DNA of 64,000 nt from Flavobacterium humidisoli (GTDB lineage Bacteria > Bacteroidota > Bacteroidia > Flavobacteriales > Flavobacteriaceae), in assembly GCF_023272795.1 (NCBI RefSeq), contig NZ_CP096829.1:5084001-5148000 (forward strand), written 5' to 3'. Shown here in pieces: positions 35,031-44,500 of this stretch (positions within the stretch are counted from its first letter, which is position 1; each line of letters begins with the position of its first letter). Position numbers and translations under genes: made by a program. The notes below the pieces were generated by a model. That model was not told the DNA's origin and searched no databases. It was given only the letters and a program-made list of their open reading frames with translations.

Positions 35031-35690
35031 ATGAGCAATATCATTCGAGTAGTACTGGCAGATGACCATGTTTTTGTTAGAGACGGAATCAAATCCTTAC
35101 TGGAAAATGAAGCAAACATCGAGGTTGTAGGTGAAGCAATCGATGGTGCAGATGCTCTGGAAGTAGTTGCTGCAACACAACCAGATTTACTTATAGTAGA
35201 TATTCGTATGCCCAACTTAACTGGTATCGAGGTAGTAGAAAAACTTAGAAGCGAGAATAACAACGTAAAAATCATCATGCTTTCTATGCATGAATCAGAA
35301 GAATATGTGTTGAAATCGATAAAAGCTGGCGCCGATGGTTATTTACTGAAAGGTTCGAGCAAAGAAGAATTTCTAAAAGCTTTACACAGTGTTGCTGTTG
35401 GAGGCAAATATTTCAGCGGTGATATTTCTTCTATTTTAATCAGTCAACTCACTAATTCATCGCCATCTTTAGAACCTAAGCAAAGCTTGGGTGAAGAAAT
35501 GATGATTACAAAAAGAGAAAAAGAAATCTTGACGCTTCTTTTATCAGGAAAAGGAAACAAAGAAATCGCTGAAGCGCTTGATATCAGCAAACGAACTGCC
35601 GAAGTGCATCGTTTTAACTTAATGAAAAAACTGAAAGTAAAAAACCTAATGGAACTTTCAAACAAAGCGACTGAGTATTCCTTAATTTAA
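35031..35690 (+). CDS. NarL/LuxR-family response regulator
   Basis: A 219-residue regulator. The receiver domain (1-120) has the acid pair D11/D12, phosphoacceptor D57 (LLIVDIRMP) and conserved Lys in GYLLKG. The C-terminal LuxR-type HTH (about 155-215) is TKREKEILTLLLSGKGNKEIAEALDISKRTAEVHRFNLMKKL. It is the obvious partner of the NarX-like kinase, though separated by repeats. NarL heptamers are TACYYMT, and the island's palindrome half-site TACTTAT fits that pattern, making this protein a candidate binder. Confidence 0.9.
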   Translation: MSNIIRVVLADDHVFVRDGIKSLLENEANIEVVGEAIDGADALEVVAATQPDLLIVDIRMPNLTGIEVVEKLRSENNNVKIIMLSMHESEEYVLKSIKAGADGYLLKGSSKEEFLKALHSVAVGGKYFSGDISSILISQLTNSSPSLEPKQSLGEEMMITKREKEILTLLLSGKGNKEIAEALDISKRTAEVHRFNLMKKLKVKNLMELSNKATEYSLI

Positions 35691-35693
35691 AAA

Positions 35694-35709
35694 TACGTAT
35701 AAATACGTA
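35694..35709. promoter_or_regulatory. distal palindrome upstream of narK
   Basis: A perfect palindrome TACGTAT-AA-ATACGTA directly after the response-regulator stop, with the same 7-2-7 design as the regulon box but C/G in place of the A/T at one position per arm. It lies 53 bp upstream of the promoter-proximal box. Confidence 0.55.
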
Positions 35710-35746
35710 ATTATTTTTCAAAAACTGCGTTTTAGCAGGTTTTAAC

Positions 35747-35768
35747 TAAGTTATAGTACTTATTTTTA
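35747..35768 (+). promoter_or_regulatory. narK promoter with nitrate-regulon palindrome
   Basis: TAAGTTA-TA-GTACTTA (35747-35762) matches the regulon box at 12 of 14 positions and ends on the TA of a -7-like TATTTTTA (35761-35768), 19 bp before the narK start. This is the same register as at nirB. Confidence 0.65.
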
Positions 35769-35786
35769 CATAAAAATATAAGTGCT

Positions 35787-37271
35787 ATGAAAAATACAAA
35801 TTCACTATCGCAATCACACAAAATTTTATTTTTGAACACATTGGCATTTACAGTGTGTTTTGCTTGCTGGACCTTAAACGGGGTTCTGGTAACCTTCTTA
35901 GTCGATAACGGAATTTTCCATTGGGATGTTATTCAAGTTGGATGGCTTTTAGGTATTCCGATCTTAACTGGATCAATTATGCGTCTTCCAATCGGAATTT
36001 TAACTGATAAATTTGGCGGAAAATATGTTTTTTCACTTTTACTACTTCTAAGTTCAATTCCGTTGTTCCTGCTTCCCTACGCCGACAGTTTTTTCATGTT
36101 TGCCGTACTTAGTTTCTTCTTCGGAATGGTCGGAACCAGTTTTGCAGTCGGAATTGGCTATACCTCTATCTGGTATCCAAAAGAATGGCAAGGACGCGCT
36201 TTGGGAATATTCGGAATGGGAAATGCAGGCGCAGCAATTACCACTTTTTTAGCGCCTTCCCTATTAAATCATTTTTCTATTGATGATCCGCAAAATGGTT
36301 GGAAAGTTCTTCCAATTATTTACGCTATTTCATTGGTTGTAATTGGCGTTGCTTTTCTCATTTTCACTCAAAATAAAAAACCAGAAAACAATACCAAAAC
36401 AGTTTCTCAGATGCTTACTCCTTTAAAATCACAGAGAGTTTGGCGTTTTGGAGCCTATTACTTCTTAGTTTTTGGATGTTTTGTTTCCTATTCTCAATGG
36501 TTATTGCCAAATTTCATGAACGTCTACCAAACCAGTTTAGTAATGGGAGGATTGTTTGCCACGATGTTTAGTTTACCATCTGGAGTAATTAGAGCTTTTG
36601 GAGGTTATTTATCTGATAAATTCGGAGCTAGAAAAGTAATGTACTGGGTTTTGGGTTCATCGGTAATTTTGAGTGCTCTACTGTCGATTCCTAAAATGGA
36701 AATTACAACTTCCGGTCCTGGAATCTTGGCGGCAAAAAAAGGCGTTGTAAACGTAATCAACGACAAAACCGTAAAAATTGGAGATAAAGAGTATCCAATT
36801 GCGCAAAAAACATCCAATAGTAATGAAAATGCTATTTTTCCAACTTCTACAAGCTGGCAAGATGTTATAGTAACGCATAATCAAAGTGTCGCAAAAAAAG
36901 AACTGATTGCCAAAGGAGTAACGGTAATTAAATTTGATGCTAATATGTGGGTGTTTTTAATTTTAGTAATTCTGATTGGAATTTCTTGGGGAATCGGAAA
37001 AGCAGCGGTTTACAAACACATTCCTGAATATTTCCCGAAAGAAGTTGGAGTTGTGGGCGGAATGGTCGGAATGATTGGCGGTCTAGGCGGATTTTTTGGA
37101 CCAATTATCTTTGGATATTTATTAACAGCAACCGGAATCTGGTCAAGTTCATGGATTTTTATTCTAATATTTTCAACTGTTTGCTTAGTTTGGATGCATT
37201 ACACTATTACCCAACTATCTAAGGAAAAACAAATTAAAACAAGTAAAGCAAAATTAGAACCAGCATATTAA
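35787..37271 (+). CDS. narK: NarK-type nitrate/nitrite MFS transporter
   Basis: A 494-residue inner-membrane transporter with about 12 helices. The two nitrate-signature regions are GMGNAGAAITTFLAP (near residue 150) and GMVGMIGGLGGFFGPIIFG (near 430), and the MFS loop 2-3 motif is RLPIGILTDKFGGKYVF. Between helices 8 and 9 it carries a soluble insertion of roughly 80 residues (about 305-385). It supplies nitrate to the cytoplasmic reductase encoded downstream. Its promoter bears the regulon palindrome. Confidence 0.92.
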   Translation: MKNTNSLSQSHKILFLNTLAFTVCFACWTLNGVLVTFLVDNGIFHWDVIQVGWLLGIPILTGSIMRLPIGILTDKFGGKYVFSLLLLLSSIPLFLLPYADSFFMFAVLSFFFGMVGTSFAVGIGYTSIWYPKEWQGRALGIFGMGNAGAAITTFLAPSLLNHFSIDDPQNGWKVLPIIYAISLVVIGVAFLIFTQNKKPENNTKTVSQMLTPLKSQRVWRFGAYYFLVFGCFVSYSQWLLPNFMNVYQTSLVMGGLFATMFSLPSGVIRAFGGYLSDKFGARKVMYWVLGSSVILSALLSIPKMEITTSGPGILAAKKGVVNVINDKTVKIGDKEYPIAQKTSNSNENAIFPTSTSWQDVIVTHNQSVAKKELIAKGVTVIKFDANMWVFLILVILIGISWGIGKAAVYKHIPEYFPKEVGVVGGMVGMIGGLGGFFGPIIFGYLLTATGIWSSSWIFILIFSTVCLVWMHYTITQLSKEKQIKTSKAKLEPAY

Positions 37272-37366
37272 ACTTAGATTAAAAAAAAATTAGAAATATG
37301 ATTGAAATCATAATAAACAATGGCTTTTTCTTATAAATTTACTTTCAATAAAAATCAAAAAATTTT

Positions 37367-38626
37367 ATGAAGAAACTTAAACTAATTTTAATACTTATCG
37401 TAGGATTAAGTTTTGAAATCCAAGCACAAGAATTAGATGTAAATCTGCAGATTAGGCCACGTTTTGAATATCGTAACGGTTACAAGACTCTTCTTCCTGA
37501 AGGACAAAAAGGAACTTCTCAAATTTCGCAGCGCTCTCGTTTAGGCATCAATTTCAAACAAGATGATTTAATTTTAAAATTAACTTTCCAAAACACAAGA
37601 ACATGGGGAGATGTCCCTCCTGCTACAGTTGCTGATAAAAATGGAGTTGCTGTTTTCGAAGCTTGGGCGCAATATAATTTTACTGAAAAATGGAGCGCCA
37701 GAATGGGGCGTCAGGTTCTTTCTTATGACAACCAGCGTATTCTTGGCGAAATGGATTGGGCGCAGCAAGGCCAGAGCCACGATGCACTTACTGTAAGTTA
37801 TCATACAGAAAGGCAAAAATTAGATTTTGGGGGCGCCTATAATTCTACTGCCGAAAATACTTTCCAAACACCGTACACTGTTGCCAATTATAAAGCAATG
37901 CAATATGCATGGTATCACAATCAATTTAACACTGACTTAGGCTTAAGCTTCCTGCTGCTTAACACTGGTTACGAATATGCCAATGCTGATGCAAAACTAT
38001 TGGTTGATTACAAACAGACTTTTGGCCCTTATTTAACTTATAAAACAAGTAAAATAGACAGTAATTTTTGGGTATATGGACAAACAGGAAAAAGCACCGA
38101 TTTACAAGTTAGTGCTTGGAACGCAGCTGCAAATTTTAACTACAGCATAACCGATTCTTTTAAAGCTGGTTTAGGATATGAATTTCTATCAGGAAAAGCA
38201 ACTAACGACGGAAGTACAGTAATCAAATCGTTCAATCCTATTTTTGGAACCAACCACGGATTCAACGGTTATATGGATTATTTTTATGTTGGAAACCACT
38301 TAAATAGTGTTGGTTTACAAGATGCTTTTATCAAATTAAACTACAATGTCAACAAATGGCAGTTTGCTTTGATTCCTCATGTATTCCTATCTGCTGCTGA
38401 TGTAGTTACGCCATTAAACGAAAAATTAGATTCCTATTTAGGAACTGAGATTGATGCAACTTTTGGATATAATTTCAAAAAAGATATTACAGTGACAGGA
38501 GGTTATTCTCAAATGTTTGGCTCTAAAACTATGGAGTTTATTAAAAATGGAGATGCCAATCATACCAATAATTGGGCATGGTTAATGGTTTCTGTGAATC
38601 CGAGAATTTTTAGCTGGAAAAAATAA
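37367..38626 (+). CDS. alginate export family outer-membrane porin
   Basis: A 419-residue protein with a signal peptide (LILILIVGLSFEIQAQ) and a beta-barrel pattern ending in an aromatic strand. It matches the alginate_exp family by RPRFEYRNGYKT, ISQRSRLGINFKQDDLILKLTFQNTRTWGD, WSARMGRQVLSYDNQRILGEMDWAQQGQSHDALTV. Placed 95 bp after narK and within the island, it more likely serves as a nitrate/nitrite-permeable porin than for alginate. That role is inference. Confidence 0.82.
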   Translation: MKKLKLILILIVGLSFEIQAQELDVNLQIRPRFEYRNGYKTLLPEGQKGTSQISQRSRLGINFKQDDLILKLTFQNTRTWGDVPPATVADKNGVAVFEAWAQYNFTEKWSARMGRQVLSYDNQRILGEMDWAQQGQSHDALTVSYHTERQKLDFGGAYNSTAENTFQTPYTVANYKAMQYAWYHNQFNTDLGLSFLLLNTGYEYANADAKLLVDYKQTFGPYLTYKTSKIDSNFWVYGQTGKSTDLQVSAWNAAANFNYSITDSFKAGLGYEFLSGKATNDGSTVIKSFNPIFGTNHGFNGYMDYFYVGNHLNSVGLQDAFIKLNYNVNKWQFALIPHVFLSAADVVTPLNEKLDSYLGTEIDATFGYNFKKDITVTGGYSQMFGSKTMEFIKNGDANHTNNWAWLMVSVNPRIFSWKK

Positions 38627-38650
38627 TTTTTCTTTAAAATTAACCTACAA

Positions 38651-38690
38651 AAAATCCCTTTTTCTTATTTCGAAAAAAGGGATTTTTTTT
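38651..38690 (+). terminator. terminator after porin gene
   Basis: AAAATCCCTTTTT pairs with AAAAAGGGATTTT followed by T residues, 25 bp past the porin stop. Confidence 0.85.
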
Positions 38691-38763
38691 CACCCTAAAA
38701 AACTTCATTATTTGCTTTAATTATTTATATTTGAATCGATTATGAACCCCCAATTCTATCCTA

Positions 38764-39129
38764 ATGAAACCATTTCTAAAACTGTCATTGGTGACTTTTA
38801 TTGTCACGCAAACAGGCATTGCTCAAAAGTACAATGATGCCTTAATTTCTAAAAGCTCAGAAATAAATTTTGCAAAAACGCAAAAAAGAGGAATCAAAAA
38901 AAACAACATTGTTTATTATGTCGAGAATGATCTTCAAACAATATCTGCCTACAAAAGAAGTAAACTGAAATGGCAAACCAATGTAATTTCTGTTTGTGGA
39001 AAACCAAAAAAAGGAGAACCTGAAATTAGATATGTTGGTTATAATTCAGACAAACTGCTTATCGTTATCGGAAAACATAATTTTGCTGAAATTGACGTAA
39101 ATAGTGGTGAAACTAAATTTGTTGGTTAA
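38764..39129 (+). CDS. hypothetical secreted protein
   Basis: A 121-residue protein with a signal peptide (LKLSLVTFIVTQTGIAQ). The mature part (NNIVYYVENDLQTISAYKRSKLKWQTNV, KLLIVIGKHNFAEIDVNSGET) suggests one blade-like beta repeat as in PQQ-type propellers. No family is assigned. It has its own terminator. Confidence 0.6.
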   Translation: MKPFLKLSLVTFIVTQTGIAQKYNDALISKSSEINFAKTQKRGIKKNNIVYYVENDLQTISAYKRSKLKWQTNVISVCGKPKKGEPEIRYVGYNSDKLLIVIGKHNFAEIDVNSGETKFVG

Positions 39130-39162
39130 AATAAAAAAGCATTACTTAAAATATATTATAAT

Positions 39163-39198
39163 TTACCCTTTTTCAGTTTCGGAAAAGGGTATTTTTTT
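39163..39198 (+). terminator. terminator after hypothetical gene
   Basis: TACCCTTTT pairs with AAAAGGGTA and is followed by a T run, about 35 bp beyond the stop. Confidence 0.8.
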
Positions 39199-39252
39199 GA
39201 GTTTTATTTGGGTATATTTGAATTAAATTTTAAATCTAATTTTATATTTAAA

Positions 39253-39966
39253 ATGAAACTAATCGCTTGGAATTGCAACATGGCATTCAGAAAAAAAGCT
39301 CAATATATTCATGCTTTGAATCCTGATATTGCCGTAATTTCTGAGTGTGAAAGTCCTGAAAAACTCAAATTTTCAGATAGCATAAAATTACCTTCGGATA
39401 TCCTTTGGTACGGCACAAATCCAAATAAAGAAATTGGCGTTTTTTCGTTTGGAGATTATAAATTTCAATTGTTAGAATGTCATAATCCAACTTTCAAAAA
39501 TATTCTTCCAATTGCCGTAACAGGTGGGAAAATTGACTTTACTTTATTTGCAATTTGGGCAAATAATCCCGCTGATAAAGATGGCGCTTATGTAACCCAG
39601 ATTTGGAAAGCGATTCATTTTTATGAAGATTTAATCAAAGAAACTAAAACCATTTTAATTGGCGATTTCAACAGCAACACCATTTGGGACAAACCGCGAA
39701 GAGAAGGAAATCATACTACGGTCGTAAATAAATTAGCCAAAAAGAACATCTTCAGCACTTATCATAAATATTTCAATCAAATTCAAGGCAAAGAAGAGCA
39801 TCCAACTTTATATCTTTATCGACACGAAAACAAACCTTATCACATGGATTATTGTTTTGCCTCAAATGATTTTATGGAAGTTTTAGAAAGTGTCGAAGTC
39901 GGGAATTATAAAGATTGGACGTTATACAGCGACCACAAACCTTTAATCATTAAATTTAATATATAA
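39253..39966 (+). CDS. endonuclease/exonuclease/phosphatase family protein
   Basis: A 237-residue cytoplasmic hydrolase of the EEP fold. Metal and catalytic motifs: LIAWNCNMAF (Asn), VISECESPE (Glu ligand), ILIGDFNSN (Asp/Asn), and MDYCFAS...YSDHKPLIIKF (terminal Asp-His). Family members cut DNA, RNA or phosphoesters; the target is unknown. The ATG at 39253 places the first motif at residue 4. An upstream TTG/ATG frame extension at 39208 is unlikely. It is followed 3 bases later by a methyltransferase gene. Confidence 0.82.
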   Translation: MKLIAWNCNMAFRKKAQYIHALNPDIAVISECESPEKLKFSDSIKLPSDILWYGTNPNKEIGVFSFGDYKFQLLECHNPTFKNILPIAVTGGKIDFTLFAIWANNPADKDGAYVTQIWKAIHFYEDLIKETKTILIGDFNSNTIWDKPRREGNHTTVVNKLAKKNIFSTYHKYFNQIQGKEEHPTLYLYRHENKPYHMDYCFASNDFMEVLESVEVGNYKDWTLYSDHKPLIIKFNI

Positions 39967-39969
39967 ACC

Positions 39970-40590
39970 ATGAACAACTGGACAAAAAGATGGGACGACC
40001 GGTACAGCAGTGAAGAATTTGCATACGGCGAAGAACCCAATAATTTTTTAAAAGAACAACTAGAAAAACTAAGTCCTAGCACCATTCTTTTTCCTGCCGA
40101 AGGCGAAGGAAGAAATGCCATTTTTGCTGCAAAATTAGGCTGGAAAGTGGTTGCTTTTGACATTAGCGAAGAAGGTAGAAATAAAGCACTTCTTTTAGCA
40201 AAAAACAACAATGTTTCAATTGATTATCAAGTTGGAGAATTGGAAACTTTAGATTTTCAAGAGGAACAATTTGATGCGATCGCTTTAATCTACGCACATT
40301 TTCCAGCTGAGATAAAATCTAAAATTCATAAACAACTTGATAAACTTTTAAAGAAAGACAGAATAATTATTTTTGAAGCTTTCAGCAAAAAGCATTTAGA
40401 ATACGTTACTAAAAATGAAAAAGTTGGCGGACCAAAAGACATCGAATCTTTATTTTCAATAGAAGAAATCAAAGCTGATTTTCCTAATTATGAAATCATC
40501 GAATTAGAAGAAAAAGAAATCGAACTTAACGAAGGTTTATACCATAACGGAACTGGTTCTGTAATTCGATTTATTGGCAGAAAAAAATAA
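39970..40590 (+). CDS. class I SAM-dependent methyltransferase
   Basis: A 206-residue enzyme resembling the TehB/thiopurine methyltransferase-like group. It starts with WTKRWDDRYSSEEFAYGEEPNNFL and has motif I TILFPAEGEGRNAIFAAKLGWKVVAFDIS, then FDAIALIYAHFP. The replaced GxGxG (PAEGEGRN) is typical of this subgroup. Its substrate is unclear. It is in an apparent pair with the EEP hydrolase gene. Confidence 0.82.
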   Translation: MNNWTKRWDDRYSSEEFAYGEEPNNFLKEQLEKLSPSTILFPAEGEGRNAIFAAKLGWKVVAFDISEEGRNKALLLAKNNNVSIDYQVGELETLDFQEEQFDAIALIYAHFPAEIKSKIHKQLDKLLKKDRIIIFEAFSKKHLEYVTKNEKVGGPKDIESLFSIEEIKADFPNYEIIELEEKEIELNEGLYHNGTGSVIRFIGRKK

Positions 40591-40602
40591 ATTATACTCG
40601 AC

Positions 40603-40645
40603 GTAGAGACGCATGCGGTTAAAACGCACTACAGTGCGTCTCTAC
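40603..40645. repeat. short inverted repeat
   Basis: Arms GTAGAGACGCA (40603-40613) and TGCGTCTCTAC (40635-40645). It looks like a dispersed flavobacterial hairpin and lies between converging genes, where it may help end transcription. Confidence 0.65.
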
Positions 40646-40708
40646 AAAAAAATCAAAATTTTTACAATAAGAAACCTTAGCATCTTAGAATCTTAGCAAC
40701 TTAGAACC

Positions 40709-41413
40709 TTAAAAATACTTATGTTCCATAATTTCAGATCTCAACTCTGAAACTTCCAAAATCCCAACACGTTTTCCTTCTGTTTTAATTAACGATTCTT
40801 TTTTTAGACTTGATAGAATACGTATGGCCTGTTCTTCTGTAGTTCCCGCAAAATCGGCAATTTCTTTTCGCGAAAGCTCAATATCAATCAAACAATTAGT
40901 TTGTCCGAATTTACGATGAATATAAAGCAACAAATCAATTACACGTTCGCGAACATTCATGTGTGCAATCTTGCGGATATTGTTTTCGCTTTTGTTCAAT
41001 TCTTCGGCATAAAACAACATTAAAGCATAAGTAAATTCAGGAACTTGCTGTAAAATTTCGAGCATTGTTTCGTTACTGAAATTACATAAAACCGTATCTT
41101 CTAATGCGTAAGCTCCAATTAAATATTTTTTTCCAGTTCCAAATCCGCGGAAACCGATAATGTCGCCATTTGTGGTTAAACGAACTATTTGTTCACGACC
41201 ATTGATTCCGGTTTTTACTGTCTTAGCCTTTCCTTTGCAAATAAAATAAAGCCCTTGCATTGGCGCGCCTTCAATAATAAACCGATCCGATTTTTTACAG
41301 ATGATATTTTTCTTTTTAGAAATGTAAGCGGCCATCTGCTCTAAATGCAGGTGTTTCTTGATAAAACAATTTTCATTGATGCAGGAATAACAAACGGTTT
41401 GCTCTTCTTTCAT
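40709..41413 (-). CDS. FNR-type Crp/Fnr family transcriptional regulator
   Basis: A 234-residue regulator with a cyclic-nucleotide-like sensory domain (about 30-145), a dimer helix and a winged HTH (about 170-230, RKEIADFAGTTEEQAIRILSSLKKE). Cysteines C8, C11 and C16 (CYSCINENC) plus C110 (EDTVLCNF) match in position the four ligands of the oxygen-labile [4Fe-4S] cluster of FNR, with CX2CX4C instead of CX2CX5C. The recognition helix keeps the E and R of FNR. It is divergent from the nitrate reductase gene and probably regulates the island in response to oxygen or NO. Confidence 0.88.
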   Translation of the reverse strand: MKEEQTVCYSCINENCFIKKHLHLEQMAAYISKKKNIICKKSDRFIIEGAPMQGLYFICKGKAKTVKTGINGREQIVRLTTNGDIIGFRGFGTGKKYLIGAYALEDTVLCNFSNETMLEILQQVPEFTYALMLFYAEELNKSENNIRKIAHMNVRERVIDLLLYIHRKFGQTNCLIDIELSRKEIADFAGTTEEQAIRILSSLKKESLIKTEGKRVGILEVSELRSEIMEHKYF

Positions 41414-41495
41414 GAGTCCTAAATTTTAGCAGATTAAAAACTAATTTGTTGCCCCCATTTATTTTTATCAAAATTAGAAAAATAAATTTAAAAAA

Positions 41496-41527
41496 TAAGT
41501 ATTAATACGTAAAAATACTTATTTTTG
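41496..41527 (+). promoter_or_regulatory. divergent promoter region with two overlapping regulon palindromes
   Basis: Box 1 TAAGTAT-TA-ATACGTA (41496-41511; 13 of 14 positions) and box 2 TACGTAA-AA-ATACTTA (41506-41521; 12 of 14) overlap. Box 2 ends on the TA of a -7 element TATTTTTG (41520-41527) for the nitrate reductase gene. Read on the minus strand, box 1 ends on the TA of TATTTTTT, in the same register for the FNR-type gene. Confidence 0.68.
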
Positions 41528-41588
41528 CGTAAGTACTTTTCTAAAGTCAGATCAATCAATAACAATAGTATCTCTAAAAAGAACTCTA

Positions 41589-44500
41589 ATGCAAACTACA
41601 AAGATCAAAACTACCTGTTCCTACTGTGGCGTTGGCTGTGGTATAATTGTGACCAACGATGCAAAAAATGGAGTAATGGTAGAGGGCGACAAAGATCATC
41701 CTGTAAACAAAGGCATGTTATGTTCTAAGGGGATGAACTTGCACTACGTAGTTAATGACACCTCTGACAGAATTTTGTACCCTGAAATGCGCGGAAGCAA
41801 ATCCTATCCGCTGGAACGCGTAAGTTGGGATACCGCTTTGGACCGCGCTGCAGCTGTTTTTTCTTCTATTATAAAAAAACATGGCCCAGATAGCGTTGGA
41901 TTTTATATTTCTGGACAATGTCTAACTGAGGAATATTACTTAGTCAATAAACTGGTAAAAGGGTTTCTAAAAACCAATAACATCGACACCAATTCCAGAC
42001 TTTGTATGAGTTCTGCGGTTGTGGGTTATAAAAAAACTTTTGGAGAAGATTCTGTTCCAATTGCTTATGATGATATTGAACTGGCTGACACATTTCTAAT
42101 TACAGGAGCCAATCCGGCTTGGTGCCACCCTATTCTTTTCAGAAGATTAGAAAAACACAAAGAGAAAAATCCGAAAACCAAAATAATTTGTATCGATCCT
42201 AGACGAACCGATACTGCTGCTTTTGCCGATTTACATTTGCAAATTATTCCTGGCTCAGATATTATTTTATATCATGCCATTGCCAAACGCATTATCGAAA
42301 AAGGTTACGTCGATCATGATTTCGTTAAAAATCACGCGGAAAATTTCAAACAATATAAGGATTTAGTTTTAAGCACTTCTTTAGAAAAAGCCTCTAAACT
42401 CTGTGGAATTCCTGTAAACGATATTAAACTGGCGGCAGATATTATTGGAAAAGCAAAAGGTTTTATTTCGCTTTGGGCAATGGGCTTAAATCAAAGTGCT
42501 GTTGGCGTTGATAAAAATACAGCATTGCTGAATTTATCTTTATTAACGGGACAAGTTGGAAAACCGGGTTCTGGGCCATTTTCATTAACAGGTCAACCCA
42601 ACGCAATGGGCGGACGAGAAGTTGGCGGAATGGCAACACTTTTGGCCGCGCATAAAGATATTGCCAATCCAAAGCATCGTAAAGAAGTCGCAGATTTTTG
42701 GGGCGTTGATGAGATTTCGGACAAACCAGGTTTAACAGCTACAGAAATGTTTGAAGCATTAGAATCTGGAAAAATGAAAGCGATTTGGATTATCTGCACC
42801 AATCCGTTAGTGAGTTTACCCGATTCGAGAAGAGCCGAAAAAGCACTTCAAAACGCTAAATTTGTAGTAGTTCAAGATATTTCACACAATGCGGATACAG
42901 CCAAATTTGCTGATTTACTTTTGCCTGCTGCGGGTTGGCTAGAAAAAGAAGGAACGATGACCAATTCGGAGCGTCGTATTTCGTATCTCCCAAAAGGAAT
43001 TAATGCTCCTGGAGAAGCACTTCCTGATATTGAGATTCTCATTCGCTTTGCGAAAAAAATGAATTTCAACGGATTCAATTTCAACAGCGCCGAAGAAGTT
43101 TACAAAGAACATTGTGCACTTACCAAAAACACTAATATTGATATTTCTTTCTTAAATTATAATCGTTTAAAAACCGAAGGCACTTTTCAGTGGCCAGTTC
43201 CAGATTATGGACATCCGGGAACACCGAGATTATTTACCGACAAAAAATTCTATACGCCTTCTGGAAAAGCGATTTTTAATCTTCCCGTTTCGATCGAAAA
43301 TACGTCGGTGCAACCAAATGATGAATTCCCTTTTATTTTAACTACAGGAAGAATTCGCGATCAATGGCATACAATGACAAAGACTGGAAAAGTCTCTCGT
43401 TTGTTAACGCATATTCCAAGTCCAGTTTTAGAAATAAATCCAATTGATGCTTTCAAAAATGATATTAAAAATGGTGATATTGTTGTAGTTTCCAGCAAAA
43501 ACGGAGAAGTCCGCGTAAAAGCAAAAGTTACCGATTCGATCAAAGAGAAAGTAGTTTTCCTGCCGATGCATTGGGGAAAACAATTAGAAAATGATCTAAA
43601 TCGAACCAATAATTTAACGAATACTGTTGTCGATCCAATTTCAAAAGAACCTGATTTTAAATTTACTACGGTTTCCATTACCAAATATGTAAAACCATTT
43701 CAGAAAATTGCTATTGTTGGCGCGGGTGCCGCTTCCTTCCGATTCATACAAAATTACCGTGAATTCAATTCGACCGACGAAATTATTGTTTTTTCGAATG
43801 AAGTAAATCCGTTTTATAATCGCGTTCTGCTTCCAGAATACATGACTGGAGAATTCACTTGGGAACAGCTTTTAAAAGTAAAAGATGGTGAAACCTTCAG
43901 TAAACTGAAAATCACAATGAAAGCGGGAGTGGCAATTGAAAAATTAGACCCAAAACAAAAAACAATTGTAGACAGTCTGGGCGAAATTCACACTTTTGAT
44001 TCTTTGATTTTAGCAACAGGAAGCCGTCCTTTTGTTCCAGAAAACGCACAGCTTCATCTTCCAGGACGTTTTACAGTCAGGAGAAAAGAAGACGCAGACC
44101 GTTTGAAAAAACATTTAGACAGCACCAATCTTCCTCCCGAAGAACAGCATGTAGTAATCATTGGAGGGGGTTTATTAGGATTAGAATTAGCCGCAGCTTT
44201 AAAACATAAAAAAGTAAAAACCACTATAATCCAGAGAGCTTCGCGCTTGATGGAACGCCAATTGGATCTAATTTCAAGCAAATTATTGGCCGAAGAAGTA
44301 CAATTACGTGACATTCAGATTTATTTTGATAATGAAGTGAGCACCGTTTTTGAAACCGACAATCCGAATGAAATTGAAATTGCTTTAAAGAGCGGAAAGA
44401 TCATTACGGCAAATGCAATTGTCTATACGATTGGCACTATTCCGAATATCGAAATTGCTCGTGAAAGCGGTTTAGCCTGTGGACGCGGTGTGAAAGTCAA

